Shown: positions 11,601 to 20,074 of the stretch, in pieces
Position numbering within the stretch: position 1 is the stretch's first letter
Layout: the number at the start of each line of letters is the position of its first letter
Source: Priapulus caudatus
Taxonomy: Eukaryota; Priapulida; Priapulimorpha; Priapulimorphida; Priapulidae
NCBI RefSeq assembly: GCF_000485595.1
Contig: NW_014578632.1
Span: 1 to 28,575 of the forward strand
Direction: 5' to 3'
DNA: 28,575 nucleotides
The notes under the pieces: generated by a model
The model's input: the letters and a program-made list of their open reading frames with translations, nothing else
Databases searched by the model: none
Told to the model about the DNA's origin: nothing
Made by a program: the position numbers and the translations under genes

Positions 11601-11701
11601 GTGATGTTTGTGGTAGGTGGTGCCATTACCGGTGCGTAAACATCACACGCCGGCCAAGAGGGGACTATATTTGTCCCATATGCACCATTCAGTACGAGTA
11701 G
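2673..11701 (+). CDS. CaRF-like / Ulp1 (C48) cysteine protease / PHD finger protein, 10 exons
   Basis: Exons by GT-AG signals: 2673-2883, 6294-6451, 7245-7355, 7870-8022, 8214-8523, 8686-8831, 9063-9194, 9430-9581, 10716-10836, 11420-11701. All phases match, including codons split at 2883/6294, 8523/8686 and 9581/10716; total 592 codons. Residues about 35-205 resemble the CaRF (calcium-responsive factor) DNA-binding region: GWVSTFEEA near 37, Cys100, Cys129, KKMGCPAKLHMREV with Cys144, and a closing RIYIQLPSDEDH. Residues 212-314 form a linker containing LRDLTYL. The Ulp1/SENP domain runs from WLNDKVINAY (about 360): His426 (NSHWILL), Asp443 (LLDSLPG), Gln486 and Cys492 (TDGASCGAF). A PHD finger occupies about 542-586 (CDVCGRWCHYRC, then CPIC). 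By family knowledge it would cleave SUMO-like or related conjugates, probably in the nucleus on chromatin. The ATG at 2460 would add 71 residues. No DDE or SWIM domain is seen; a MULE origin is inference. Confidence 0.85.
3035..3305. repeat. 27-bp CA-rich minisatellite, left block
   Basis: About ten variable copies built on GCTCACGCACACACGTCG plus CACACACGC. The same strand sense is found in the block at 5516-5985, so the two blocks are direct repeats although the sequence between them is inverted. Confidence 0.85.
3309..5515. repeat. 2.2-kb imperfect palindrome (foldback-like)
   Basis: The left arm 3309-4634 is the reverse complement of 4645-5515, centred at about 4639. Landmark GCCATTTGTATCATAATTCG occurs at 3315, 3533, 3773 and 3974, and inverted copies end at 5056, 5260 and 5507. 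The left arm thus has three spaced units of 200-240 bp and the right arm two, which with a longer left central array explains the unequal arms. Single-copy flanks of the centre (4036-4200 and 4820-4985) also mirror each other, including CTCATACATTTAATAGCACA. Foldback and Rehavkus-type DNA transposons have long inverted repeats made of tandem repeats; assignment is inference, and no target-site duplication was found. Confidence 0.85.
4205..4815. repeat. 10-bp alternating purine-pyrimidine array at palindrome centre
   Basis: Units of CGTGTACGTG alternate with CGTGTACCCG and CGTGTACCAG, about 43 copies to the left of 4634 and the complementary form for about 17 copies to the right of 4645. Much of it is strictly alternating purine-pyrimidine with CG and GT steps, the classic composition for Z-DNA. 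A 10-bp period keeps most frames open, which produces long Val/Arg/Thr/Tyr/Cys-rich ORFs on both strands; these should not be annotated as genes. Confidence 0.85.
5516..5985. repeat. 27-bp CA-rich minisatellite, right block
   Basis: About 17 copies; the best run is 5800-5930, where the 27-bp unit repeats almost exactly. A 189-codon plus-strand ORF through this block is an effect of the period being a multiple of three. Confidence 0.85.
6026..6044. repeat. Short perfect hairpin in intron 1
   Basis: GCTTGCCCGACGGGCAAGC is a perfect 8-bp stem with a 3-base loop. Such compact hairpins are common near the ends of short DNA transposons; the surrounding 6000-6120 segment, with repeated GGGCTAGCG, may be an element remnant. 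Confidence 0.35.
6629..6870. mobile_element. Degenerate transposon fragment in intron 2
   Basis: Segment with CCCAGGATTTTT, a GGGGGGTCCGGGGGCATGCC block and repeated GTGC(T/C)GGGCGG motifs. Similar G-rich blocks occur at 18808-18840 and 21830-21935. These compositions are typical of short repeated elements of invertebrate genomes. No terminal repeats or target duplication could be defined. Confidence 0.4.
6913..7195. mobile_element. 283-bp inverted-repeat element (MITE) in intron 2
   Basis: CCCTTTGCATTTTTACTCAT at the left mirrors ATGAGCAAAAATGCAAAGTG at the right, and the mirror continues inwards through GACATATCAGAT and ATCACTCATCA almost to the centre near 7053, at roughly 70-75% identity. 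It is essentially one long diverged palindrome, has no coding capacity, and ends about 50 bp before exon 3. Confidence 0.6.
7356..7869 (+). other. Intron 3 with an unexplained ORF
   Basis: The intron has good donor (AAG/GTAGCC) and acceptor (CTCTGCAG) sites. Inside, about 7494-7700 is open for 77 codons in the plus frame with a loosely protein-like composition, but it lacks good flanking splice sites and would interrupt the CaRF-like region, whose halves join directly across this intron. It is probably chance. Confidence 0.5.
9582..10715 (+). other. Intron 8 with a GC-richer insert
   Basis: The intron separates the His/Asp exon from the Cys exon of the protease. It is AT-rich except for about 9830-9970, which is GC-rich with several CG dinucleotides and TACG-type repeats. 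That patch may be an old insertion; no terminal repeats were found. Confidence 0.5.
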
Positions 11702-11711
11702 GGTACAATGA

Positions 11712-11749
11712 GGGGGGAGGGGGAGGGGGGAGAGGCGGGTGGAGGGGGT
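11712..11749 (+). promoter_or_regulatory. G-quadruplex-capable run in the 3' UTR
   Basis: Beginning 11 bases after the stop codon, the sense strand carries runs of 6, 5, 6, 3 and 5 G separated by short spacers, enough for a G-quadruplex in the mRNA. Such structures can affect termination, poly(A) choice or mRNA localisation; no effect is shown here. Confidence 0.55.
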
Positions 11750-11825
11750 TCGTGGTGGTGATATTGTTTATGCAACATGCTTTTTAGATGTTAATATATA
11801 TGCATATTTTTGTCCAGTTCTTTAC

Positions 11826-11933
11826 ATTAAAAACTTGACACTTTGATGGAATGCTTTTGTGTATAATTCTTTGTGTATAAGAATAATGATTAAATTTACT
11901 GTGGTAAAATATATTACAATGAGTTAGAATAAA
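11826..11933 (+). terminator. Poly(A) signals of the Ulp1-PHD gene
   Basis: ATTAAA at 11826-11831 and AATAAA at 11928-11933 lie 125 and 227 bases after the stop codon, in AT-rich sequence. The second sits just before the satellite array, so the mRNA probably ends at or near its edge. Confidence 0.5.
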
Positions 11934-11950
11934 TGGAAACAATAACATAA

Positions 11951-13124
11951 AACAGATGAAATGTATACACATGACGCGAATATAATTGAGAAAACATACA
12001 TATTTAGCAAGTGTAATTTATAGAGCACATGTGAGGTCGATGGAGCACATCTCCAAGGCGATGTACACATATACTGACACATAATGATTACACGCAGTCA
12101 GAATAAACATATGTAACATCAAAATTAATGCTTTCTCTGAGGAGTTATTTTGATGCGATTACAGATGAAATGTATACACATGACGCGAATATAATTGAGA
12201 AAACATACATATATTAGCAAGTGTAATTTATGGAGCACATGTTGAGGTCGACGGAGCACGTCTCCAAGGCGATGTACGCATATACTGACACATAATGATT
12301 AACATGAGTCAGAAACTATGTAACATCAATGCTTTCTCTGAGGAGTTATTTTGATGCGATTACAGATGAAATGTATACACATGACGCGAATATAATTGAG
12401 AAAACATACATATTTAGCAAGTGTAATTTATGGAGCACATGTTGAGGTCGATGGAGCACATCTCCAAGGCGATGTACACATATACTGACACATAATGATT
12501 AACACGAGTCAGAAATAAATATATATGTAACATCAATTAATGCTTTCTCTGAGGAGTTATTTTGATGCGATTACAGATGAATGTATACACATGACGCGAA
12601 TAATAATTGAGAAAACATACATATATAGCAAGTGTAATTTATGGAGCACATGTTGAAGTCGACGGAGCACATCTCAGGCGATGTACGCATATACTGACAC
12701 ATAATGATTAACATGAGTCAGAAACTATGTAACATCAATGCTTTCTCTGAGGAGTTATTTTGATGCGATTACAGATGAAATGTATACACATGACGCGAAT
12801 ATAATTGAGAAAACATACATATTTAGCAAGTGTAATTTATGGAGCACATGTTGAGGTCGATGGAGCACATCTCCAAGGCGATGTACACATATACTGACAC
12901 ATAATGATTAACACGAGTCAGAAATAAATATATGTAACATCAAATTAATGCTTTCTCTGAGGAGTTATTTTGATGCGATTACAGATGAAATGTATACACA
13001 TGACGCGAATATAATTGAGAAAACATACATATATTAGCAAGTGTAATTTATGGAGCACATGTTGAGGTCGATGGAGCACATCTCCAAGGCGATGTACACA
13101 TATACTGACACATAATGATTAACA
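11951..13124. repeat. Satellite array, about 205-bp unit, dimeric order
   Basis: Copies begin with ACAGATGAA at 11952, 12161, 12362, 12573, 12771 and 12981, with spacings 209, 201, 211, 198 and 210. Two types alternate: A (GTCGATGGAGCAC, GATGTACACAT, longer AGAAATAAATATATG tail) and B (GTCGACGGAGCAC, GATGTACGCAT, shorter AGAAACTATG tail). The order is A-B-A-B-A, then a sixth copy that starts like B but continues like A and runs into the gap. Confidence 0.9.
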
Positions 13125-13134
13125 NNNNNNNNNN
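13125..13134. other. Assembly gap (10 N)
   Basis: Ten N interrupt the sixth satellite copy. Ten is probably a placeholder; the true array could be much longer. Confidence 0.95.
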
Positions 13135-14475
13135 TTTAGTTAAAATAGATAGCGCTTAACACTACATACAAACACGTCTACAAAAATTTCTAGACATACT
13201 CGTCCGATATACATCATTGTCATCCTTCTAAAAGAAGCAACCATGACCTGCCCGCTCGACCAAACACGACACTACACCGAGCCCTGTGGAGACCGTGGCG
13301 CCGGCCTCCCGAAATTTGGCGCACCGTCTCTACCTGCGACGGACAGCGCTTCATACTTGAACACATCGCGGGTCGCGTGCGCATAATCACCCGCGGAAGC
13401 TCGCGCACGTACTCACTGAACCCGCGGCGCAAGCGCTTACGGATGCTTAGGATCAACAGCAAAGCTGTGCCACGCAATCTTGTATCATGTCTCTCTGGCT
13501 ATATGGCCTTGTAATACAAACGTCTACTACCTAAATAGCAAAAAGGAAAGCTCGCAGAACTGACTCAATATGTTAACGAACGAGGAATGAAACTACATGT
13601 AATTGTACCTGCGTCGTTTAACATAGATGGAAATTTACATGTCTCCGGGGAGATATAGTGATCCGCTAGAAAGGCATAAAGTCGAAACTCCAAATGCGCT
13701 TTAAAATGTACTGCTCTTTACGTGGGGGGACGGGGGGGGGCAGCATCCAATAGCATTAGCAAATGCTATGTTGAATTTTGATACCCTATCGCCATCAAGT
13801 GTGAAGAATAATTCCAAAGTGCGCATATATATATAGAATAAACCAGATGAATATATTGGATATAACACAGTACAATTACTATTCACCGTGATTTATTAAA
13901 GGGAAATAATGATCAAAATGTTTATTGACATATATAATAATGCCTATCATAACTACAGTACAATGGTAATTTATTTTGCAGTGTCAATAATCTCATTGTA
14001 AACGGATGAACGTGCCGAGACAGGGAATCAACGCATCAACTGTCTAGAGTAGGGACAAAAATTAAGGTCTTACTTGGCTACATTCCCTAAAACATGCACA
14101 ATTCAAATATTTATTACTCGTTTTGATTACCGCTGCCATTTCTTGCAAATCTCGGACTAGCGCCAGTTATCGGCCAATTACTGTTACAAAAGCTAAACAT
14201 CAACTACACAAGATGCAGATGCCGCTTTGTTTGAATTAGTTGCAGAATGTGTGCATGTGTAATTAAGTAAGTGCACCAACAATTTACAAGTTACCCATTC
14301 TGACTAAGGCGCTATTTGTAAATTGATTCTTGCTATAATCAAATATGCCATGGTGTTACAATGTATTCAAATTCAATTTTCTATGTTATAACTGCCTATA
14401 GATTCTTATTGTTTTTCAAGTTGCTGTAATCAGTAATATCTGCTGTGAGGTAGAACTATATTTTGCTATATTTTT
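13135..14475. other. Spacer with a GC-rich islet next to the gap
   Basis: 13240-13480 is GC- and CpG-rich and open on both strands: a plus frame from about 13190 to 13511 (about 105 codons, no early ATG) and a minus frame 13477-13220 (85 codons). Neither is recognised, so it may be an exon, a CpG-rich regulatory patch or a repeat. The remainder is AT-rich with a G run at 13723-13740. AATGATCAAAATGTTTAT near 13907 recurs at 25220, where an element end follows it. Confidence 0.4.
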
Positions 14476-15711
14476 TTCAGATTGCACGTTTCTGAGCAAT
14501 ATTTTTTCAATGAACCCTTTGAAGTCCCAATCAGGAAGCGGCCATCATTGGCGCTGCGACAGATGTTGATTGCCGCAACGTATTGGACGCGGCGCCGCAG
14601 AAAGGAGAGAGAAGCCGCCAAGCGCAAACGCATGATTGCCGACGTGTGCGATCACATCAAGTATAAGCGGAGCGCGCCGCGATCTCAAAATTCCTCCGAA
14701 TACAATCAGGATCAACTTCAACTGGACACTGCCTTCAGTGACCACAGCTACACAACGTAAGTATTAGAAAAAACGGTAGTTAGTAGAGGTAGCAGTAAAT
14801 TGCAGAGGATACTAGCTTGTGCTGTGGAGAGGTGGGGTTTTCATCCCGGGTCAGTCGTCGGTCCAGCCGAGGGTTTTCCCACCTGAGTGCGAGGTTTATG
14901 CTAAACCACGCTGCAAATAATTCTTTGATTAAACAATTGCTAAAGAGAACAGACACGTAGGCCTGTCAGCATGCCCGATAGTCCTGTCTCTAACCCTTTC
15001 ATTGTTGAAGGACCCTGCTTTCATCAAATCTCATCTTCTCGACTCCTGCTAATAGTACTTAGCTACATTTTACTGCTAAGACGTTGTACTTGTATCAGTG
15101 TATCAGGTATTCTTTCTAATGCTGTCATTGAATGTCGATCCTATGCTTTGTTTAGGGAGCTGAGGTCGCAGGATCCTATGATTGCCAGTCATTGCATCCA
15201 CCACCCAAGGAGCCCTATAGGAATCACTATCGCCACGCAGCGTAATCACCGGCATAAAGGGACACTGCGAATTCAAGAATGATGCTTGGGTAAATTCTTA
15301 TACAACATTATAGTGTCTGCCACAAATTAATCAGCTTAATCGGTTACCTGATTAACATCGGATTTTGTCACGATGTGACGGGCTACTTTCTCGCGAGATC
15401 TCTTGCGTTCAATAGACACGTTAACAGAATCCGGTCTCTGTGTATGTGGTCAAAGTTTTTAACTGTGATAACTTGAAAGGCTCATAAGTAACACAAACCT
15501 GACGTAAGTTGGTGTAGTATAAATTGATTTATCATGCGGACTTCCTCATTGTTCAATGCGTATAATATAAGACAGTGTATGTGGAAATTTTATACGGGGC
15601 ATTATCATTCTAGCTGTTAATGTTCAGCTCTGGCAATAGACACCTAAAGGAATTTAAAAAAATACATGGTTTTGTGGCGACTTCGAACGTTAACACAGTA
15701 ACTAACAGTTA
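14476..15711. repeat. Segmental duplication, copy A block 1
   Basis: This segment matches 23955-25193 in direct orientation with small indels and substitutions. The similarity starts right at the acceptor of the exon and ends shortly after a shared CTTCGAACGTTAACACAGTA. A second shared block follows (16921-17468 against 25520-26010). Confidence 0.85.
14481..15282 (+). CDS. Unrecognised two-exon coding remnant, copy A (partial)
   Basis: Exon 14481-14756 has a strong acceptor (TTTTTTTCAG) and donor (AAC/GTAAGT) and is open throughout: a basic, Arg/Lys-rich segment (RRRRKEREAAKRKR near its middle) beginning HVSEQYFFNEPFEV. Exon 15156-15282 follows TTTGTTTAG; spliced in phase it stays open to a TGA. 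The same region has an alternative 29-codon frame ending in TAA. No upstream exon or start codon was found, so the N-terminus is missing. In copy B the two indels in the exon are both six bases, keeping the frame, which supports a coding origin. The family is not recognised; the basic stretch would suit a nuclear or nucleic-acid-binding protein. Confidence 0.45.
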
Positions 15712-16116
15712 CGTTTAAGTTAACTTAACTTACTGTTAAGGCCATCCTTAAAAAATTATATGTTTGCTGTCCTCCGACCGACCCACGAAAATAGCCGCGA
15801 CCCAAAAGCTCCTGAAAACTGTTTTTATGTTTCTCCCCAAGCAAGAGAACCAAGCACTGATGAATCTCCTGCATCATAGAGCTGCTGTGTCATACATCCT
15901 GGCACAAGCGCTTCTGCCATGCTTTGTGTGAATGGCTCATATATACAGTGATGGGCAACTGAAGTTTCTTGACTAGGCGTATGTTACATGATTAGCACCC
16001 GTTGTATAGGAATGGTAGTTGAGTAGGAGATTAAATTGTCCTCCAGTGAAGTGGTTGAAACCGGTGACCGTGTAATTGTAACTGAGTAATTGTATTGTTA
16101 TGTTCTTCATTTGCAG
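15712..16116. other. Spacer upstream of the second Ulp1-like exon
   Basis: A 60-codon frame ends at about 15930 with QENQALMNLLHHRAAVSY and further helical-looking residues; it might contain an exon (possible acceptor CTCCCCAAG near 15841) but no good donor is seen. CAGTGATGGGCAACT at 15946 resembles a hAT terminus without a partner. Confidence 0.3.
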
Positions 16117-16184
16117 GACAACTGTGCAAAGCCAAGACTGTGATAATGCCAGTAAATGAACGAAACTACCACTGGATACTTTGG
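16117..16184 (+). pseudogene. Second Ulp1-like protease fragment (His motif)
   Basis: After a good acceptor (TTCATTTGCAG) the sequence encodes KTVIMPVNERNYHWILW, the strand and catalytic-histidine motif of C48 proteases (compare IPINVDNSHWILL of the intact gene in this window). It ends at GTATGA, the same hexamer used as donor after the exon ending at 9194; without splicing a TGA ends the frame at once. Reading phase is 2 bases in, phase 0 out. The WLND and Cys motifs were not found nearby, so this is called a fragment of a second, diverged protease gene. It is missing from duplication copy B. Confidence 0.6.
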
Positions 16185-16204
16185 GTATGACACTTTAATA
16201 ATAA

Positions 16205-16668
16205 CAGGGCGCGGAATTAGCACTGTCCCACCGGCATATGCCGGCAAATTATTTGGAGGGCCAGTAACATTGGCAAAACACCGGCCCTCCGAGCCGGTGG
16301 TTCAGCTGTGTTAGTGAGTACCTATATTTTTATTTATCGCATTAATGGGCAAATAGTCTACATTACTGTGTTTACCTGAAGGATATCGCACCATAATTTA
16401 TCAACATTTTACAAATTTGAAATCGAGACTGCAAGCGTGAAACATGACATTGAGAAAAACACTTCGGACTTCATTCACGATCTGCATTATAGTCTGTTCA
16501 ACAGCTACTATGCGATGCTGCACACTACAACATTTTTCGGACAAGCAAGAGTCGGTGAAACAGTCTTATCTTTATTTTTGGAAAAAATATTGTGAGGGCT
16601 GGTAAAAAACTGCTGTTACCAGCCCTCGGGGGGGGGGGGTGCAAAAAACACTTGAATTTCATGCCCTG
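16205..16668. mobile_element. Non-autonomous hAT-like element, 464 bp
   Basis: Terminal inverted repeats CAGGGCGCGGAATT and, on the other strand, CAGGGCATGAAATT are flanked by an exact 8-bp duplication AATAATAA (16197-16204, 16669-16676). The 8-bp target and CAGGG ends fit the hAT superfamily. Inside are GGCCAGT/CCGGCC motifs and a hairpin GAGGGCTGGTAA ... TTACCAGCCCTC (16592-16626). No transposase ORF. The duplication is low-complexity, which weakens it slightly. Confidence 0.65.
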
Positions 16669-16920
16669 AATAATAATAAAATACAGGTAATCGAGACTTA
16701 TAACACGGGTTTGTTGCAGCACTTCAAATTTGCGGCACCTTCAGGATGTGCACCAGGCTGCGAGTGCTAAGACTTCACTGAGGAATAGCAAGAAAAAGCC
16801 GCTGTCTTCACCTGCGCTAAAGAACAAGCTGACGCATTTAAGACGCACGTGAAAAGTGAAGTGTCGTCGTCTGCTGTATCAGAGGATAAAACCATGTCAG
16901 CGCAGCTAAAGACTGGTATG

Positions 16921-17468
16921 TAATGGTGATACACGAATGAGTAACTCAATCAAAGTGTCTGCGTGTGTGTGTGCGTGCGTGCGTGCGTGTGTGCGTGCGT
17001 GCGTGCGTGCGTGTGGGTGGGGGATTAATTATTGGTTAATGGATATTAATTATTGGTTATGGATTAAAATGTTGGTTTTTTGATTTGTAAGTTGTACATA
17101 AAAGTTAGCAATGCAATTTTGTCTTCCAATTAGCCTGATGCTTGAATTTTGCAATTTAATGGAGGGATCTTTGTTATACCCGAAACGATCGTGAGAGATT
17201 AAGTAGTGATATCGTAAGAATTTAAGGTATGTGTGGTAACGCTCGAGTCGGATGGGGGGAACGGTGTGTGGGTTGACGTGTGCAGAGTGTGTCGGCCTAG
17301 CATAGCCAGAGTCACATTCCTGGGCTGTGTAAGCGATGGGGTGTACCGGCGGATGCTTCACGAATGTGTGCTGCTCCCGGTGCATTAGACTCGGATTCTC
17401 TAGTCGGAACGGTGTGTGGGCTGATGTGTGCAGTCTAATGTTAAGACTAATTTTAATTATAAATTTAA
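16921..17468. repeat. Segmental duplication, copy A block 2
   Basis: Matches 25520-26010 in direct orientation. It contains a GTGC/TGCG microsatellite (16965-17028) and two related internal segments with CGGAACGGTGTGTGGG near 17260 and 17405. The part 17290-17470 is nearly identical between copies, with about three differences in 200 bases by eye. A minus-strand 156-codon ORF (17520-17050) is intact here but shifted in the other copy; no domain is recognised. Confidence 0.8.
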
Positions 17469-17684
17469 ATAATATAAATATAAATAAATTAATAATGCTC
17501 TCAGCTGCCTGCATGTGCATTACATTAATCTTAATTATTGGGGAGAGAATCGCCGATCAGTACTTCACGTCGTCATGGCCTCCAGGCATCCATTGACGCA
17601 CGCGTTCACTTGTTCACGCTTGTACGTAATGATACGCCGTAATCTCTCGCATCTTCCTTTCTCTCCTATTTGCCGGTGAATCAG

Positions 17685-17787
17685 GGAGGACGCTACGGTA
17701 ACAGCTACATGGACCAGATGGGAGCACGTACCTCCCTTCGACAGGCAGCCGTACGATCGACCTTTCCCGTCAGAGCAAAAGCGAGCC
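17685..17787 (+). CDS. Possible exon, perhaps Ulp1 Asp region
   Basis: Between an acceptor-like CGGTGAATCAG and a good donor GCC/GTGAGT lies a 103-base open segment. In phase 0, which matches the exit phase of the fragment at 16117-16184, it reads GGRYGNSYMDQMGARTS; SYMDQMG could stand in for the Asp motif (LLDSLPG in the intact gene). A second open frame reads WEHVPPFDRQPYDRPFP. The evidence is only splice signals, phase and weak motif likeness. Confidence 0.25.
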
Positions 17788-18034
17788 GTGAGTGTCGTCT
17801 AGTTAGAAGCGGCGTAGTAGCGGTGGTAATGGTCGGCGTGATGAAAGGTTCACATGCGTCGTTTCTCGTGTGTGTAAATGGGCGGCAGCTTGTCTGGCTT
17901 AGAACTTGCTATTAGGGTGTAAATCGAGCGTGTAGATGGCCCACGATTTACCGTCCATCACCTGCTAGTTTGCCACGTGAACACCCGAGCAAAGCAAGTG
18001 TAACGTAGAAAAGCTGGCCATCTTACAACACAAG

Positions 18035-18140
18035 TTGTATCGTGAAGGCGGTATCATCATACGGATTGTATCGTGAAGGCTGTATCATGATTGGGATCAT
18101 ATCGTGAAGGCTGCATCGTGATATGGATCAATTGTGAAGT
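18035..18140. repeat. 31-bp tandem repeat, four copies
   Basis: TATCGTGAAGGC(T/G)G(T/C)ATC recurs at spacings of 31 bases, starting near 18035, 18066, 18097 and 18128. Copies are 75-90% alike and the last is degenerate. Confidence 0.8.
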
Positions 18141-18200
18141 ATAAGATCGTATGGAAGATTTAATAGTGCTCTCATAATATCTTATAAAGGTGTATATACG

Positions 18201-18934
18201 CAGGGATGAGATTTGACAGTCCCAGGGGTCGATTTTGTGAAACGTCTAAATTAGTTGAGAAAATTTGGGAGGGGGATAACAATGTAAAAATTTAAATTAT
18301 ATACCCTCAACTGCTCAACAGCACCTGACTGTAGACTGTAGAGTGTAGACAGTAGACTGACAGTGAAGTATACAGTGTATCTGTTTTTGTGTACCAGAAA
18401 AGAAAATCCTCATTCACAGGCTGTAGTAGAGGGGCAGACATTTGAGGTAGCTGATCACGTAACGATTATGCCTGGCCTGGGGGCCGGGTTTACATGTTGC
18501 TGTGTGCATGTTGTGTGCATGCATGACTATGCACTGATTGTTCCATTCGCATTGTGTTTTTTTCATTAAAATCTAGTCGCAGCAAGGCAGCTTATGTCTG
18601 AGTAAAACAATGCAAGCGACGGGTGGAAACAGAAAAATATCATTATGTCTAGACATTTAATAGAAAAACTTGCCCTATTTTCAGCCCCCTGATTTCCTAT
18701 TCATAGTTCGTTTGTTCCTTTTGACAACTTGAAAAGGTGATTCAAGAGTCTCCTATAATGTGTTCAGAATAGCTTAGATTGCACCAAATTGCACCATTCT
18801 TTTAAAAAAAATTCGGGGGAGCATTCCCCCGGACCCCCCTAGCGTGGCGATGACCTACGGTCCTCGCATTGCTTGCTCCTCTGTTTGCTAATTTCAATTT
18901 CAGCTGAAAATTAAATTCTCCAATCTCATCCCTG
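18201..18934. mobile_element. Non-autonomous hAT-like element, 734 bp
   Basis: Left end CAGGGATGAGATT (18201) is the reverse complement of AATCTCATCCCTG at the right end (18934). CAGGG ends suggest hAT, but the flanking 8-mers (TATATACG, TATACCAA) match only in part, so the target duplication is not confirmed. It contains a degenerate GTAGACT-type repeat at 18330-18360 and a G/C hairpin CGGGGGAGCATTCCCCCG near 18810. No transposase. Confidence 0.5.
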
Positions 18935-18942
18935 TATACCAA

Positions 18943-19427
18943 TTATATTTCTGTTTCCCAAGTAAGTGCTCTTACACCAGTTGTGATGTAGGTAATATAT
19001 TAGTGCATTCATTTATATTTCAATGCTGGCAGTAACTGGAATATAGAAAAGCTCGTCCATGCTACGTATAGTAGGCACGTGTGATCGTATAGTGTGACCA
19101 GGTTCGTTTGTACAACAGATACGCGTGCTATTGCACTTAAGTCATAGGCAGTATATTGTACTATAATCAAAAGAATCATTTCAGTTACTCTATTCTTTAA
19201 TAATCAACATCAGCGTGATAATCATATATAATCATAGGTGCGCAGGCCAATAATCAAATACGCATTACAAATGGTTCATATCTTACGACCTAAGAGCAGC
19301 AGGCAGGTCCTCAGTCAGAGATGTTCGGCGGTGACGGTAGCATGGTGACGAGAGCAGGTGAGAGCAGCGCGGTGCTGACAGCGTCGTGAACTGTCGTGAA
19401 CCTCTTTCTGTTCAAATCGGTCGGTAT
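18943..19427. other. Spacer, possible minus-strand promoter
   Basis: No gene is seen. GC-richer 19300-19400 followed on the minus strand by a CATAAATAC box (19424-19432) could mark a minus-strand promoter or part of a solo LTR, but no second LTR or TG...CA boundaries were found. Confidence 0.3.
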
Positions 19428-19625
19428 TTATGCTTCTGGAGTTATGCGTGGCCCGAGCGTGGTCAAGGCCTTGTTGACGATGGTGGTGCAAGACGTGTCG
19501 TCATCTCCAACATTTTTATGGGGGACTGAAGGTGAGAAGCTGTGGAAGCCTCTTGAATCTGGCATGGGAACAGCAGCAGAAGCTTCTAGAAGTCCTTCGG
19601 AATCGCGGCAGTTCGATTCATGTTC
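19428..19625 (-). CDS. Uncertain minus-strand ORF, 65 codons
   Basis: The minus strand is open for 65 codons with protein-like composition (SRGFHSFSPSVPHKNVGDDD, ending GPRITPEA). The frame has a stop directly upstream and no good ATG, so it is at most an exon or a decayed ORF. No family is recognised. Confidence 0.2.
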   Translation of the reverse strand, partial: EHESNCRDSEGLLEASAAVPMPDSRGFHSFSPSVPHKNVGDDDTSCTTIVNKALTTLGPRITPEA

Positions 19626-19945
19626 TCATAGTTCACATTTGTCGGCGTTCATTGTTTGTTCTTTATCAGTCGGCATGCGACATCAAGGTGTGATGTCCTT
19701 CTATAGGTACTAAACTGTCATCTGCCGTCATGGGTGATAACTTTTACTCGTGTTCCAGTGACTCAGTTTCTTTGGATAGCTGGGTGGCATCCTTCGCTTG
19801 TTGCCTTGACTGCTATTTGTCGACTAAAATAACATATGACGTGATGCTGCTTAAGTTAAACGACCCGTGTCGCTAGGTTTTATACTAGGTTAAATAATTC
19901 GATATCTACTTCATTACAGGAACATTGTTTTTTGTTTGTTTATAG

Positions 19946-20074
19946 ATGGCATTGCTTGGGAATTTATTTTCGACAGAGAAGAAAGTCGGTGGCTGTGAGG
20001 AAATTTTGTATGTCTGCAGAATAAGCCTGTCCTCGTTCCTGTCTATAAAGCCAAGAGGGTACCTTGTCGATGAG
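19946..20074 (+). CDS. Candidate orphan exon, 43 codons
   Basis: A pyrimidine-rich acceptor (TTTGTTTGTTTATAG) is followed directly by ATG and 43 open codons ending SIKPRGYLVDE at donor GAG/GTACGT, phase 0 to phase 0. No neighbouring exon in phase was found within 2 kb and no domain is recognised. Confidence 0.3.

Noticed and set aside
15946-15960. hAT end CAGTGATGGGCAACT
   Set aside because: No inverted partner or target duplication found nearby.
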